Source of the DNA: Hyphomicrobiales bacterium
GTDB taxonomy: Bacteria > Pseudomonadota > Alphaproteobacteria > Rhizobiales > Rhizobiaceae
Direction: 5' to 3'
Assembly: GCA_900472625.1 (NCBI GenBank)
Contig: UCIT01000044.1
Coordinates: forward strand, 1-64,000
Length of the DNA: 64,000 bases
In this document: positions 1-9,394 of the stretch, piece by piece
Position numbering within the stretch: the first letter of the stretch is position 1
Layout of the letters: every line of letters begins with the position of its first letter
Position numbers and translations under genes: made by a program
Notes under the pieces: model-generated
What the model saw: only the letters and a program-made list of their open reading frames with translations
Database searches by the model: none
What the model was told of the DNA's origin: nothing

Positions 1-1101
1 CTTGAGGCCGGCGATATCGGCCTGAAGCCCGGCTGCGGCTGGCTGCCGCCCGCCTGGCTTCCGGAGGATGGGGTTCGACGGGCCGTGCGATCGCTTTCGC
101 GCGCCGACGGGCCGGTGCTTCTGGCCTACGGCTCGCCGCTCGGCCTGCCGCCGCTGCGCCAGCTGATCGCGCGGCGGATGGCCGACAAGCGGATCGGCGC
201 CTCGCCGGACCAGATCATCCTGACCGAATCAGGGATACAGGCGATCGACCTGCTCTGCCGGTTCCTGATCGAGCCGGGTGACACTGTCATGGTGGACGAT
301 CCCTGCTATTTCAATTTCCACGCCCTTTTGCGAGCGCACCGGGCGAAGATCGTCAGTGTGCCCTACACGCCATCAGGCCCTGATATCGAGGCGTTCGCGC
401 GCGTTGTAGCGGAGCACCGGCCGAGGCTCTACGTCACCAATTCGGCGCTTCACAATCCGACCGGCGCGATCCTCTCGCCGGTGACCGCGCACCGAATGCT
501 GAAGATCGCCGAACAGTTCGACCTTACCATCATCGAGGACGACATCTTCGCCGATTTCGAACATGTTACCGCCCCTCGCCTCGCCGCCTTCGACGGGCTC
601 GACCGGGTCATCCATATCGGCAGCTTCTCGAAGACGCTGTCGGCCTCGGCGCGCTGCGGTTTCATTGCCGCCAAGCCGGACTGGATCGGCGGGCTGACGG
701 ATCTGAAGATCGCCACCTCGTTCGGCGGCGGCCGGCACGCGGCGCAGCTGGTGCTGAGCGTGCTCAGCGACGGCGGCTACCGGAAACATATCGAGACGCT
801 GCGCGGGCGGCTGTCCAAGGCGATGTTCGATGTGTCGGCCAGACTGAAGACGCTCGGCATCGTGCCATGGCTGGAGCCGCAGGCCGGAATGTTCCTGTGG
901 TGCCGGCTGCCCGATGGCATCGACGCCGCTGATGTGGCGCGTGCAGCACTCGAGCGCGATGTGGTGCTGGCGCCCGGCAACGCCTTCAGCCTGTCTCAGA
1001 CGGCGACAGATTTCATGCGGTTCAACGTGTCGCAGACGCTGGATCCGAAGGTGTTCGAGGTTCTGGAGCAGGCGTTGGCGTCGGCGCGAGTGAAGGTCTA
1101 G
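1..1101 (+). CDS. PLP-dependent MocR/GntR-family regulator or aminotransferase, 5' truncated
   Basis: The frame is open from the first base of the window, so the gene begins upstream; only the C-terminal class I/II aminotransferase-like domain is visible. The expected MocR linker is seen at the start (GDIGLKPGCGWLPPAWLP), followed by the large PLP-binding domain. The HNPTG motif (about residue 150) and the GSFSKTL segment carrying the Schiff-base lysine (about residue 210) are both present. In MocR proteins an N-terminal winged-helix domain precedes this and would lie outside the window. The fold is clear, but regulator versus free-standing aminotransferase cannot be settled here; the linker and spacing favour MocR. 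Confidence 0.82.
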   Translation, partial: LEAGDIGLKPGCGWLPPAWLPEDGVRRAVRSLSRADGPVLLAYGSPLGLPPLRQLIARRMADKRIGASPDQIILTESGIQAIDLLCRFLIEPGDTVMVDDPCYFNFHALLRAHRAKIVSVPYTPSGPDIEAFARVVAEHRPRLYVTNSALHNPTGAILSPVTAHRMLKIAEQFDLTIIEDDIFADFEHVTAPRLAAFDGLDRVIHIGSFSKTLSASARCGFIAAKPDWIGGLTDLKIATSFGGGRHAAQLVLSVLSDGGYRKHIETLRGRLSKAMFDVSARLKTLGIVPWLEPQAGMFLWCRLPDGIDAADVARAALERDVVLAPGNAFSLSQTATDFMRFNVSQTLDPKVFEVLEQALASARVKV

Positions 1102-1224
1102 CGGCGATGGTCATTCATCCGCGGCATTGGAAGATCGCGGCATGAGGCCAATTATTTTGCACGGCATTGTCGCAACACGGTCTGGCCGTTCGTCTTTGCT
1201 TCGGTGACATCAGGGAGGAAACGC

Positions 1225-2028
1225 ATGGCCATTGTCGATGACGAACTTGTCCGTTTTGCCGCGCAAGGCGCGCAAGCACTGCCTGATGCGGATGGCGACG
1301 GCGTCGTCGATCACGACGGAGCCGAGATCTGGTATGCGCGATATGGCGACGGTCCGACGGTGTTTCTGCTACATGGCGGGCTCGGCCACAGCGGCAACTG
1401 GGGTTATCAGGTGGATGATCTGGTTGGGTCCGGCCGGCAGGTGGTCGTCATCGACAGCCGGGGGCATGGGCGCAGCACCAGGGATAATCAGCCGTTCGGC
1501 TACGACCTGATGGCGTCGGATGTGCTCGCGGTGATGGACGCGCTGGATATCGAGAAGGCCGCGCTTGTCGGCTGGAGCGACGGGGCGTGCACGTCGCTCG
1601 TTCTCGCCGACCAGCATCCGGAACGGGTCAGCGGTGTGTTCTTCTTCGCGTGCAGCATGGATCCGTCAGGCGTGAAGCCGTTCGTGCCGACACCCGTGAT
1701 CGATCGTTGCTTCAACCGGCACCGGATGGATTACTCGGCGCTTTCGCCCACGCCCGACCAGTTCGATGCATTCGTCGAGGATGTCAGCGCGATGATGGCG
1801 ACGGAGCCGAACTATTCGGCGGCAGACCTCAATTGTATCCGCGTGCCTGTCGCGGTGGCGCTGGGGGACGGCGACGAGTTCATCAAGCCGGAGCATGCCG
1901 CGCATCTGGTGCGCAGCATTCCGGGCGCCGAATTCATCGGGCTCAAAGGCGTCAGCCACTTTGCGCCGCTGCAGCGGCCGGAGCTATTCAATCGCGCCGT
2001 GCTCAATTTTCTCGACCGGTTGGCGTGA
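1225..2028 (+). CDS. alpha/beta hydrolase
   Basis: A 267-residue alpha/beta-hydrolase-fold protein. The oxyanion-hole HGG motif lies near residue 52, the nucleophile elbow GWSDG near residue 118, and the final catalytic histidine is probably in GVSHFAP near the C-terminus. The substrate cannot be predicted; the family includes esterases, lactonases and haloperoxidase-like enzymes. The ATG at 1225 is chosen over the GTG at 1204 because AGGGAGGA lies just upstream of it. The gene is convergent with fructokinase, only 3 bases away, and no signal peptide is evident, so it is probably cytosolic. Confidence 0.85.
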   Translation: MAIVDDELVRFAAQGAQALPDADGDGVVDHDGAEIWYARYGDGPTVFLLHGGLGHSGNWGYQVDDLVGSGRQVVVIDSRGHGRSTRDNQPFGYDLMASDVLAVMDALDIEKAALVGWSDGACTSLVLADQHPERVSGVFFFACSMDPSGVKPFVPTPVIDRCFNRHRMDYSALSPTPDQFDAFVEDVSAMMATEPNYSAADLNCIRVPVAVALGDGDEFIKPEHAAHLVRSIPGAEFIGLKGVSHFAPLQRPELFNRAVLNFLDRLA

Positions 2029-2031
2029 GGC

Positions 2032-2958
2032 TCAGAGGCCGATTTCCTTAGCCCATGGCGGGTTGGCGCCGGCGCGCGAGACGGTGACGGCGGCTGCCTT
2101 GGCACCGAGCGAGAGTGCGTTGGTGAGCGCCTTTTCGTCGAGCGCGGCGACCTGCGCCTTCGTCAGTAGCCCGTCCATCTTCAGCGAGGCGAGCACACCA
2201 GCGTCGAACGTATCGCCGGCACCGACCGTGTCGACCACCGTGACGCGCTGGCTGGGGACGGTCACCTTGCGCTCGCTGGTATATCCGGATGCGCCTTCTG
2301 CACCCTTGGTGATGACGACGAGCTTGGCGCCGTGCTTCAGCCAATAGGCGGCGAGATCGTCATGGCTGCCGTCGAGGCCGAACCATTCCAGATCCTCGTC
2401 GGAGAATTTCAGGATATCGGACTTGGCGGCCATGCGCTTGATGCGCGCCATGTGGGCGGCCTTGCCCTTGATGAAGCCGGGGCGGATGTTGGGGTCGAGC
2501 GAGATGACGCGCTTGGCCGCCTCGCGGTCGAGCAACGCCTCGTAGGTCTCGCCGCAGGGGCTGGGGATGAGGCTGATAGCGCCGAAGTGCAGCGCTTCGC
2601 AATCGTCGCCGAGCGCGGGCAGATCCGATGTGGTGATCATGCGGCCGGCGGTGCCCTCGTCATAGAAGGCGTAGGTGGCCTGGCCGTTGACCAGCTTGAC
2701 GAAGGCAACGGTCGAGGGGCGCGGGGTGATGGCGCAGAGGCTGAAGTCGACATTGCTCGCCTTCAGCGTATCGCGCAGGATTTCGCCCATCATGTCGTCG
2801 GCAAGGCCGGTGAAGAACGAGGTCGGAATGCCCAGGCGCCCGAGCGCGATCGCCGTGTTGAAGATGGCGCCGCCGGCATAGGGCGCGAAGCCCTTTTCGC
2901 CGAGCGTCGTCTCCCGCGGCAGCATGTCGATCAACGCTTCTCCACAGCACAAAATCAT
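2032..2958 (-). CDS. frk: fructokinase, PfkB-family carbohydrate kinase
   Basis: A 308-residue PfkB/ribokinase-fold sugar kinase. The N-terminal GEALIDML and the AGGAIFNTAIALGRLG region form the sugar-binding part. The C-terminal DTVGAGDTFDAGVL segment (about residues 242-255) carries the anion hole and catalytic aspartate. Fructokinase is the best call: it would phosphorylate the fructose imported by the frc system encoded about 7 kb away. Another sugar or nucleoside substrate cannot be excluded. A good ribosome site (GGGAGA) precedes the ATG. The next upstream gene in the same orientation is pyrE, 90 bases away. Confidence 0.85.
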   Translation of the reverse strand: MILCCGEALIDMLPRETTLGEKGFAPYAGGAIFNTAIALGRLGIPTSFFTGLADDMMGEILRDTLKASNVDFSLCAITPRPSTVAFVKLVNGQATYAFYDEGTAGRMITTSDLPALGDDCEALHFGAISLIPSPCGETYEALLDREAAKRVISLDPNIRPGFIKGKAAHMARIKRMAAKSDILKFSDEDLEWFGLDGSHDDLAAYWLKHGAKLVVITKGAEGASGYTSERKVTVPSQRVTVVDTVGAGDTFDAGVLASLKMDGLLTKAQVAALDEKALTNALSLGAKAAAVTVSRAGANPPWAKEIGL

Positions 2959-3048
2959 GTCCGTCTCCCAAGGGCATTACGATCTGTCGATGCTCAACGG
3001 ATTAGATAGTTTCGTGGCAAAAGCAAAGCGCCGTGAGCAATTATTCAC

Positions 3049-3738
3049 TCAAAGTGATGACACGCCACCATTGCGTCCCGACCAGGCCAGCGGCGCGTCG
3101 AGGAAGGCCTCGACCTCGCTCAGCGTCTTCTCGTCGAACAGCTTCTGTTCCCTGGCGACAGCCAGCACCTCGCGCCAGGTGGCGATGTGGTGGAGCTTGA
3201 CCTTGCCATCCGCAAAGCGCAGCGCGCCTTCATCGAAGATGTTGTAGTAGAAGAGCGCCATGCCGTGATCGACGATGCCGCCGGCAGCGCGGATGGCGTC
3301 GATGAACTTGAACATGCTGCCACCCGCCGTCGTCAGGTCCTCGATGACAAGGACGCGCGAACCCTCGGGCATGTTGCCCTCGATCTGGGCGTTGCGGCCG
3401 TGGCCCTTGGGCTGCTTGCGGACGTAGATCATCGGCAGGCCGAGGCGATCGGCCAGCAGCGCCGCGAAGGGGATGCCCGCCGTTTCGCCACCGGCAATGC
3501 AATCGAACTGTTCGAATCCGGCGTCGCGCAGGACGACGCTCGCGGCAAAATCCATGACCGTCGAGCGCACGCGCGGGAAGGAAAGCAGCTTGCGGCAGTC
3601 GATATAGACGGGACTCGCCATGCCCGATGACAGCTTGTAGGGGTGGCTGGCGTTGAAGTGCACCGCCTTGATCTCCCAGAGCATCTTCGCCACCAATTCT
3701 GCCATGACTTTGCGGTCGGTGAATGTTGCCTGGATCAT
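3049..3738 (-). CDS. pyrE: orotate phosphoribosyltransferase
   Basis: PyrE, 229 residues, converts orotate and PRPP to OMP, the fifth step of pyrimidine synthesis. The PRPP-binding loop RVLVIEDLTTAGGS lies near residues 128-141, with the flexible catalytic loop RKQPKGHGRNAQIEG just before it. AGGAGAG precedes the ATG. A second pyrimidine gene, pyrC, lies about 4 kb away on the same strand but is not in the same operon. Confidence 0.95.
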   Translation of the reverse strand: MIQATFTDRKVMAELVAKMLWEIKAVHFNASHPYKLSSGMASPVYIDCRKLLSFPRVRSTVMDFAASVVLRDAGFEQFDCIAGGETAGIPFAALLADRLGLPMIYVRKQPKGHGRNAQIEGNMPEGSRVLVIEDLTTAGGSMFKFIDAIRAAGGIVDHGMALFYYNIFDEGALRFADGKVKLHHIATWREVLAVAREQKLFDEKTLSEVEAFLDAPLAWSGRNGGVSSL

Positions 3739-4170
3739 TGCGCTCTCCTTTGCTCAAACTTATGGGCCAATAGCAGCAAGTTCGGAAAGTTTCCAGAACG
3801 GCGCGTGGACCTGCGAGAAGAATGCAACAAAAATGCGGGCAGCATCTCAGGACCGACCTCCTGCCTGTCTACCACCACAGGATGCGAAAACACACTAGCG
3901 GCACCTCATGGGAGAGGCAGCGATTCGCTAAAAACGCGAACAGGTCAAGAAGAGGCAAACCTTGACTGGTATTTCGTTTGCGGACAATTTGAGTTTCCAC
4001 AATCTTCACGCAATTTTAGACATTCGTCATACGTGTTGTTGTGCAGGCATTTACCAAACGGCCCTGCCCTTCGGCGGTCAGAACGCTAAAATTTGAATGA
4101 TATAATTAAGAACGCGGTGAAATGTCCCGGCCATGTTCGCGGCACTTAAGACACCTTCAAGGAGCCCAGA
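3739..4170. other. intergenic region between divergent pyrE and a GGDEF gene
   Basis: About 430 bases with no convincing coding frame and lower GC than the flanks. It must hold the pyrE promoter near 3740-3790 and the promoter of the diguanylate cyclase gene. A TATAAT hexamer stands at 4101-4106, 65 bases before that gene, but without a convincing -35 partner. No tRNA-like or terminator-like structure was recognised. Confidence 0.5.
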
Positions 4171-5073
4171 ATGCACCTGACGATGTTCACCGTTTTACAG
4201 AAGTTCAGCAGGTCGCTGACGTTCAAGATTTTCTCGATATGCTTCGTCTCGACGCACGTGCCGCTTCTGGCTCTTGTCGCCTACCTCTTCACTGGTTTTC
4301 GCAGCGATGCACTGCCCGTATTGCTGCTGGTGCTGGCCGCGACGCTGATCGGCACGGCGTTTTGCCTGGCGTGCGTGTGGGCGCTGATCCGGCCGCTGCA
4401 CGAGGTTGCGGGCGTGGTCGAGGCCTATCGCTCCAGTGGCGTCGTCAAGACGGTTCGCAGCAAGCGCAAGGATGAGGTCGGTATCGTCTCGAACGGCGTT
4501 TCGGTGCTGATCACCGAACTGGATGCCACGCTGGCGCAACTGCGACGGCAGGCAACGACCGATGTTCTTACCGGCCTTGGCAACCGCCGCTGGCTGAAGG
4601 ACATCGGCGCATTGGAAATCGCACGTGCCGCCCGCGAACGCACACCGCTCTCAGTCGTGGTGTTCGACCTCGACCATTTCAAATCGATCAACGACGAGTT
4701 CGGCCATGATGTCGGCGACCAGGTGCTGATGATGGCCGGCGCGACGATCCAGCACAATCTGCGCCCATATGATATCGCCGCGCGGATCGGTGGCGAAGAA
4801 TTCTGCCTGGTGCTTCCGCGCACCGATGTCGATGCGGCGGTCAACATCGCCAACCGTCTGCGTCTGCAGCTGGAAACCAAGGCGGTCGGTCCGCTTCCGG
4901 CCAAGCGGGTTACGGCAAGCTTCGGCGTCTATCATGGCGACCCGACGAGCGAGACGCTGAAATCCATGTTGATGGCAGCGGACAGGGAGCTCTATGCCGC
5001 CAAGAACGGTGGTCGCAACGCAGTTCGCTCGACGGTCGCCCGCTCGATCATGGACGCCAGGATACGCGCCTGA
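4171..5073 (+). CDS. membrane-anchored diguanylate cyclase
   Basis: A 300-residue protein with two N-terminal membrane helices (about 20-44 and 47-73), a short linker and a C-terminal GGDEF domain (about 130-290). The signature is GGEEF, which is catalytically competent in this family, and the metal-binding FDLDHFKSIND segment is intact. An RPYD sequence five residues before GGEEF matches the RxxD inhibitory I-site, so product feedback by c-di-GMP is likely. There is no EAL domain. It would make c-di-GMP from GTP at the inner membrane; the input signal is unknown. CAAGGAG precedes the ATG. Confidence 0.92.
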   Translation: MHLTMFTVLQKFSRSLTFKIFSICFVSTHVPLLALVAYLFTGFRSDALPVLLLVLAATLIGTAFCLACVWALIRPLHEVAGVVEAYRSSGVVKTVRSKRKDEVGIVSNGVSVLITELDATLAQLRRQATTDVLTGLGNRRWLKDIGALEIARAARERTPLSVVVFDLDHFKSINDEFGHDVGDQVLMMAGATIQHNLRPYDIAARIGGEEFCLVLPRTDVDAAVNIANRLRLQLETKAVGPLPAKRVTASFGVYHGDPTSETLKSMLMAADRELYAAKNGGRNAVRSTVARSIMDARIRA

Positions 5074-5170
5074 TCGAGCAAGCGATACGCCGGCAAGCCG
5101 ACCGCTGAGACAGCGGCGCGTTTCTCTGCTACTGCCAGATCTGTAACGACCGGAACGGGAGGCCATCGTT

Positions 5171-5653
5171 ATGACAGTCATTCTTGTTCTCGCACTTATC
5201 ATCGCCGCGATCGGCAGCGGTCTCGTGGCTGGCACCTTCTTTGCCTTTTCCACCTTCGTCATGCCCGCTTTCACGCGCATTTCCGCGGAGCAGGGCATCG
5301 CCGCGATGAACTCGATCAACACCACGATCCTGCGGTCGCCCTTCATGATGCTGTTCATACCGACGGCGATCCTGTGCCTGCTGATCGGTGTTCTCGCAGT
5401 GATGCACTGGCGGGAGGGCGCGAGCATCTGGATGCTTGGCGGCGCCGTTGTCTACCTGCTTGCATCCTTTGCCTCGACCATCGCCTTCAACGTTCCGATG
5501 AATGACGCTCTCGCAAAGGTTTCCGGCGGTAGCGCCGAGGCAGCGGCGCTGTGGTCGGACTACCTTCGAAACTGGACGTGGTGGAACCATGTGCGGACCG
5601 TGGCTTCGACGTTCTCGTCAATCGCATTTGTCCGAGCCCTCATGTTGATCTGA
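5171..5653 (+). CDS. DUF1772 (anthrone oxygenase-like) membrane protein
   Basis: A 160-residue integral membrane protein with four hydrophobic helices (about 4-28, 52-76, 83-104 and 140-158). The layout and the conserved F-x-AFSTFVMPAF segment after helix 1 match DUF1772 (anthrone-oxygenase family) proteins. Bacterial members mostly have no established function. GGGAGG lies upstream of the ATG. The gene follows the diguanylate cyclase by 97 bases, and joint expression is possible but not shown. Confidence 0.8.
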   Translation: MTVILVLALIIAAIGSGLVAGTFFAFSTFVMPAFTRISAEQGIAAMNSINTTILRSPFMMLFIPTAILCLLIGVLAVMHWREGASIWMLGGAVVYLLASFASTIAFNVPMNDALAKVSGGSAEAAALWSDYLRNWTWWNHVRTVASTFSSIAFVRALMLI

Positions 5654-5697
5654 TGGCCGCGTGCTGGAAGCGTCGCCCTTCCAGCACGTCGGTCCGG

Positions 5698-6234
5698 TCA
5701 GCTTCGTTCGCAGAAGGTGACGCGGTTGTTGAAGGGGTCGATGACCTCCATCTCCAGCCCCCACGGCGCCTCCCTGACGCCGGGTTTCATATACCGGTAC
5801 TGCTTGGCCGCGAGCTCGGCCTGAAAGGCGCGGACGCCGGTGACCGGCACGAAGGCCCTGGCGCCGGGGCTGGCGTCGCCCGAATGCTCGCTCAAATGCA
5901 GCAGCATGCCGCTGCGCGACACCTGGCAATAAAGCGGGAACTGTTCGCCAAACCGGTGTTCCCAATCCAGCGTGAAGCCGAGGAAGCCGCAGTAGAATTC
6001 CTTCGCCTTGTCGACATCGAAGATGCGGAAGATCGGGATCGGCGGCTCGATGGCGATGGCGGGCTTGGCCACCTCCGCCTCATCCAGCTTGGCAGACAGG
6101 ATGTTCCACTGGTCGAACCCGAACTGGCGGGCGACGATCTCCAGCGTTTCGCTGTGGCTAACGGTGACATCGCGGCTGGCGAGCGCCTGGCGCAGTGCCT
6201 TGGCCATGAGTTTGGCATCGCGAAAATCGCGCAT
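5698..6234 (-). CDS. glyoxalase/bleomycin-resistance (VOC) superfamily protein
   Basis: A 178-residue, two-part protein. The N-terminal helical segment (residues 1-50, RDAKLMAKALRQAL then SETLEIVARQFGFDQWN) is characteristic of one rhizobial glyoxalase-superfamily subgroup. Residues 60-175 form a VOC domain resembling the bleomycin/fosfomycin-resistance type (IPIFRIFDVDKAKEFYCGFL and the late VIDPFNNRVTFCE strand). Substrate and metal are unknown. GGAAGGA precedes the ATG. Confidence 0.82.
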   Translation of the reverse strand: MRDFRDAKLMAKALRQALASRDVTVSHSETLEIVARQFGFDQWNILSAKLDEAEVAKPAIAIEPPIPIFRIFDVDKAKEFYCGFLGFTLDWEHRFGEQFPLYCQVSRSGMLLHLSEHSGDASPGARAFVPVTGVRAFQAELAAKQYRYMKPGVREAPWGLEMEVIDPFNNRVTFCERS

Positions 6235-6436
6235 GATTGCATTCCTTCCGTTGGCGGCAAACAGGACGATCAGTGCCCGCGTCTGCTGACCCGTTCGCCA
6301 TCAATCGCCACACGGCAAGGGATGTGAAGGATATGCGTGAATGCATTCACCATTGCGCTTTCGCGCCGCGGGGCGGCTGGCTGCATCCGGCCGTCCGCAG
6401 CATACGAAAACTGGCGATGGCGATCAAGAGCCCGGA

Positions 6437-7615
6437 TCAGGAGGCCGTGCGCGCCGTATCGACGGGAACCGCCTGCAGATGGCTGGCGAGTTCGACGCGG
6501 TTGCGGCCGGCACGCTTGGCGGCGTAAAGTGCCTTGTCGGCAGCGCTCAGCATGAGGTCGAAGGCCACGGGCTTGGCACGACCCGCGGCAACACCGACAC
6601 TCACCGTGCACCTGGCGATCTCTCCGTCAATGTCGATCTCGCGTGCCTCGAAGGCCTTGCGGATGCGCTCGGCGACAATCTCGGCACGGCCGGGCATGAC
6701 GTGCTGCAGCACCATTGCGAACTCCTCGCCGCCATGGCGGGCCACCGTGTCGCTGCCGCGGCAATTGGCCGTCAACTCATCGGCGAACACCTTGAGGACG
6801 CGGTCTCCGCCGGCATGGCCGAAGCTGTCGTTGATGGATTTGAAATGGTCGATGTCGAAGACCAGCACGGCCGTCGTCGCGCCCATGACGCCGGTGCCGT
6901 GGCGATCGAACAGGGCACGGCGATTGAGCAGACCGGTGAGCGGATCGGTGGAGGCGTCGGCGCGGTGGCGTGCCGCCATTCGCCATTGATGCAGCGCAAG
7001 CGACAGGGCGCCGATACCGGTCATATTGGCGATGCAGACGGCAAGGCTGAGATCCTCGGCCCAATTGTCTGGCGCTACGCCGAGCACAAGCTTACCGTCG
7101 TATACCAGCACGGCGCTGCAGAGCAGGAAGGAGACGGCTGTCAGGCAATAGAGAACGGTGATCCCCATCAGCGGCAGGGCGGCTTCCGCTCTGGCCTGCC
7201 AATACTGATGGGCCGTGGCCAGCAAAAACGCGGCGATCGCGACATTCTCAATCATGAAGGCGAGCCCGTCATAGCCCGAGGCCATCGGCACAATGCTGAC
7301 GACCATCGCCAATGCCGCGACGCCGATCACCGAAAAATGCGGGAAAAGACCGGTACGAAACTGATATCCGGCGCCCCAGACCATGGCAAAGCCGGAGAAC
7401 ACGAAGATGAAACTGATAATGCCAAGCGACCTTGTGACCGTATCGACGTAGAAGCCATAGGTGACGATCGCGCTGACCAGCAGGACGAGGCCAATGGCGC
7501 AGGCCAACAGAAACGTCTCGGTTCGTCGCGCGAACCAGCTTCCCAGCAATGTTATGGCGAGGCACGTCGCCGAGACCGCCAGCGCGGTCAGCAATGAATT
7601 GTAGTCAAGCATCAT
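6437..7615 (-). CDS. membrane diguanylate cyclase with multi-helix N-terminal domain
   Basis: A 392-residue protein with six or seven N-terminal membrane helices (about 5-205), then a GGDEF domain (about 225-385) with the motif GGEEF. An RGSD sequence sits at I-site spacing five residues before it, and FDIDHFKSINDSFGH carries the metal ligands. It is thus a second intact c-di-GMP synthase within 3 kb of the first, but with a different sensor. Two consecutive ATG codons (7615 and 7612) are possible starts. Confidence 0.9.
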   Translation of the reverse strand: MMLDYNSLLTALAVSATCLAITLLGSWFARRTETFLLACAIGLVLLVSAIVTYGFYVDTVTRSLGIISFIFVFSGFAMVWGAGYQFRTGLFPHFSVIGVAALAMVVSIVPMASGYDGLAFMIENVAIAAFLLATAHQYWQARAEAALPLMGITVLYCLTAVSFLLCSAVLVYDGKLVLGVAPDNWAEDLSLAVCIANMTGIGALSLALHQWRMAARHRADASTDPLTGLLNRRALFDRHGTGVMGATTAVLVFDIDHFKSINDSFGHAGGDRVLKVFADELTANCRGSDTVARHGGEEFAMVLQHVMPGRAEIVAERIRKAFEAREIDIDGEIARCTVSVGVAAGRAKPVAFDLMLSAADKALYAAKRAGRNRVELASHLQAVPVDTARTAS

Positions 7616-7719
7616 GCTTCGAACTCCGCGGCTTCTGCCACGCTCTCGCCTTTTGGAAGGCGAGTGCTGCTCCGGCGACGAATGTGTTATTAATTTCGTT
7701 AAAAAATCATGTATTTAAA

Positions 7720-7749
7720 GCAGAGATGTTAGGGTACTAACATCTCTGC
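7720..7749 (-). terminator. hairpin downstream of pyrC
   Basis: A perfect 13 bp inverted repeat (arms 7720-7732 and 7737-7749) around a GGTA loop lies 50 bases beyond the pyrC stop. On the minus strand it is followed by an AT-rich tract with a T6 run some 14 bases later. It probably ends the pyrC transcript. The imperfect U-tract leaves room for an operator role at the adjacent 7615 start. Confidence 0.6.
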
Positions 7750-7799
7750 GCAAAAAGCAAGCCTGCCGACAGTAAAGAATGCGTTTCCTGTTGATGCGC

Positions 7800-8840
7800 T
7801 CAGCGCTCGACATCCCAATGCAGCGGAAACATTGGATCGAATACGGTCACTTGACCGGCTCCGGTCTCGATCTTGGCAGGAAATGATACAGGCTCGGCAC
7901 GCTTCACCAGCGTTATTCTTTCCTCGTTTATCGGAAGGCCATACCAGGCGGGTCCGTTCAGCGAGGAGAAGGCCTCGAGCTTGTCCAGCGCGACATCCTG
8001 TTCGAAGACATGGGTGAGGCAGCTCATCGTGTTGACCGAGGTGTAGATGCCAGCGCAGCCGCAGCCGCATTCCTTCAGCGGATCGACATGCGGGGCCGAA
8101 TCCGTGCCGAGGAAGAAGCGGGCGTCGCCGCTGGTGGCCGCCTGGCGGAGCGCGAGGCGATGATGCTCACGCTTGGCCACCGGCAGGCAGTAGTAGTGCG
8201 GCTTGATACCGCCGACGAGGATGGCGTTGCGGTTGATGATCAGGTGATGGGTGGTGATCGAACCGGCGAGATTGCGCGCGGCCGACTTGATGTAATCGAC
8301 GCCGTCCTTCGTGGTGACGTGTTCCATCGTCACCTTCAGTTCCGGCAGGCGCTTGCGCAACGGGTCGAGCACGGTTTCGATGAAGACGGCCTCGCGGTCG
8401 AAGATATCGACTTCCGGGGTCGTGACTTCGCCGTGGACGCAGAGTGGCAGGCCGATTTTCGCCATGCGCTCCAGAACCGGCATCGCCTTGTCCATATCGC
8501 GAACGCCGCCGTGTGAATTGGTGGTGGCGCCAGCCGGGTAGAGCTTGACGGCGGTGATCAGGCCGCTGGCCTTGCCCTTCTCGACGTCGTCGGGATTGGT
8601 GTGCTCGGTCAGATAGAGCGTCATCAACGGCTCGAACCGATCGCCCTTGGGCAGCGCCGCCATGATGCGGCCGCGATAGGCTTCGGCATCGGCGGTGGTA
8701 ACCACCGGCGGCACGAGGTTTGGCATGATGATGGCGCGGGCGAAATCGCGGCTGGTATCGCCGATCACGCCTTCCAGCATGGCGCCGTCCCGCAGATGCA
8801 GGTGCCAGTCGTCGGGGCGGCGGATGGTGATGGATTGCAT
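7800..8840 (-). CDS. pyrC: dihydroorotase, PyrC type
   Basis: PyrC, 346 residues, a zinc amidohydrolase that cyclises carbamoyl aspartate to dihydroorotate. The metal-binding DWHLHLR motif is at residues 9-15. Other hallmarks are the KLYPAGATTNS segment with the carboxylated lysine, LCVHGE, and GTDSAPH near residue 245. The frame extends 70 residues upstream, but homology begins at MQSITIRRPDD, so the ATG at 8840 is used. Confidence 0.93.
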   Translation of the reverse strand: MQSITIRRPDDWHLHLRDGAMLEGVIGDTSRDFARAIIMPNLVPPVVTTADAEAYRGRIMAALPKGDRFEPLMTLYLTEHTNPDDVEKGKASGLITAVKLYPAGATTNSHGGVRDMDKAMPVLERMAKIGLPLCVHGEVTTPEVDIFDREAVFIETVLDPLRKRLPELKVTMEHVTTKDGVDYIKSAARNLAGSITTHHLIINRNAILVGGIKPHYYCLPVAKREHHRLALRQAATSGDARFFLGTDSAPHVDPLKECGCGCAGIYTSVNTMSCLTHVFEQDVALDKLEAFSSLNGPAWYGLPINEERITLVKRAEPVSFPAKIETGAGQVTVFDPMFPLHWDVER

Positions 8841-8944
8841 GGCTTTTACTCCGGCAGGGCTGACTTTGGGCTCAGCACCGGGGACTATCATCCAAGCACC
8901 TGACATGGCAAATAGTTTGCCCGTCCAATACCATCTCGCAACAG

Positions 8945-9292
8945 TCAGACGGCAGGGCCGAACTGGTTCAGGCCGGGCGTGCCTTCGCGTACATACCATA
9001 CCAGAAGGACGATCCAGCCGATAAGCGGGACCAGGCCGATCAATATCCACCAGCCAGAGCGATCCACATCGTGGAGACGCCGGACGGTTACCGCCAGAAC
9101 CGGGATCAACGTGCCCAGCGCAAACAGTGCGCTGAGGACTTCATGCCCGAACAAGAGTGAATCAAGGAAACCCAGAACGAAGGAGCCGGCAATATTGAAC
9201 AGTGTGAACCACCAGAATTCAGAGCGGCGGGCGCGACCTCTGAAGACTGCGTACTTCGAAAATACGGACGTGACGGCTTCCGTGAAATTCAT
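8945..9292 (-). CDS. DUF805 membrane protein
   Basis: A 115-residue protein with the DUF805 pattern: an N-terminal FRGRARRSEFWWFTLF segment, then three or four hydrophobic helices with the conserved RRLHDVDRSGWW between them. The function of DUF805 is unknown. The ATG at 9292 has GGGGGA at good spacing; an in-frame TTG at 9304 is less likely. It is separated from pyrC by about 100 bases and is probably a single gene. Confidence 0.85.
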   Translation of the reverse strand: MNFTEAVTSVFSKYAVFRGRARRSEFWWFTLFNIAGSFVLGFLDSLLFGHEVLSALFALGTLIPVLAVTVRRLHDVDRSGWWILIGLVPLIGWIVLLVWYVREGTPGLNQFGPAV

Positions 9293-9394
9293 TGGATCCC
9301 CCAAGTCGGCAACAAAATCTTAAGTTGCAACGAGGTGAGACTGCAATGATTCGCCGCTTGTCGCAAGCGACGGCGATAGGCCAGGTTGCCCGTG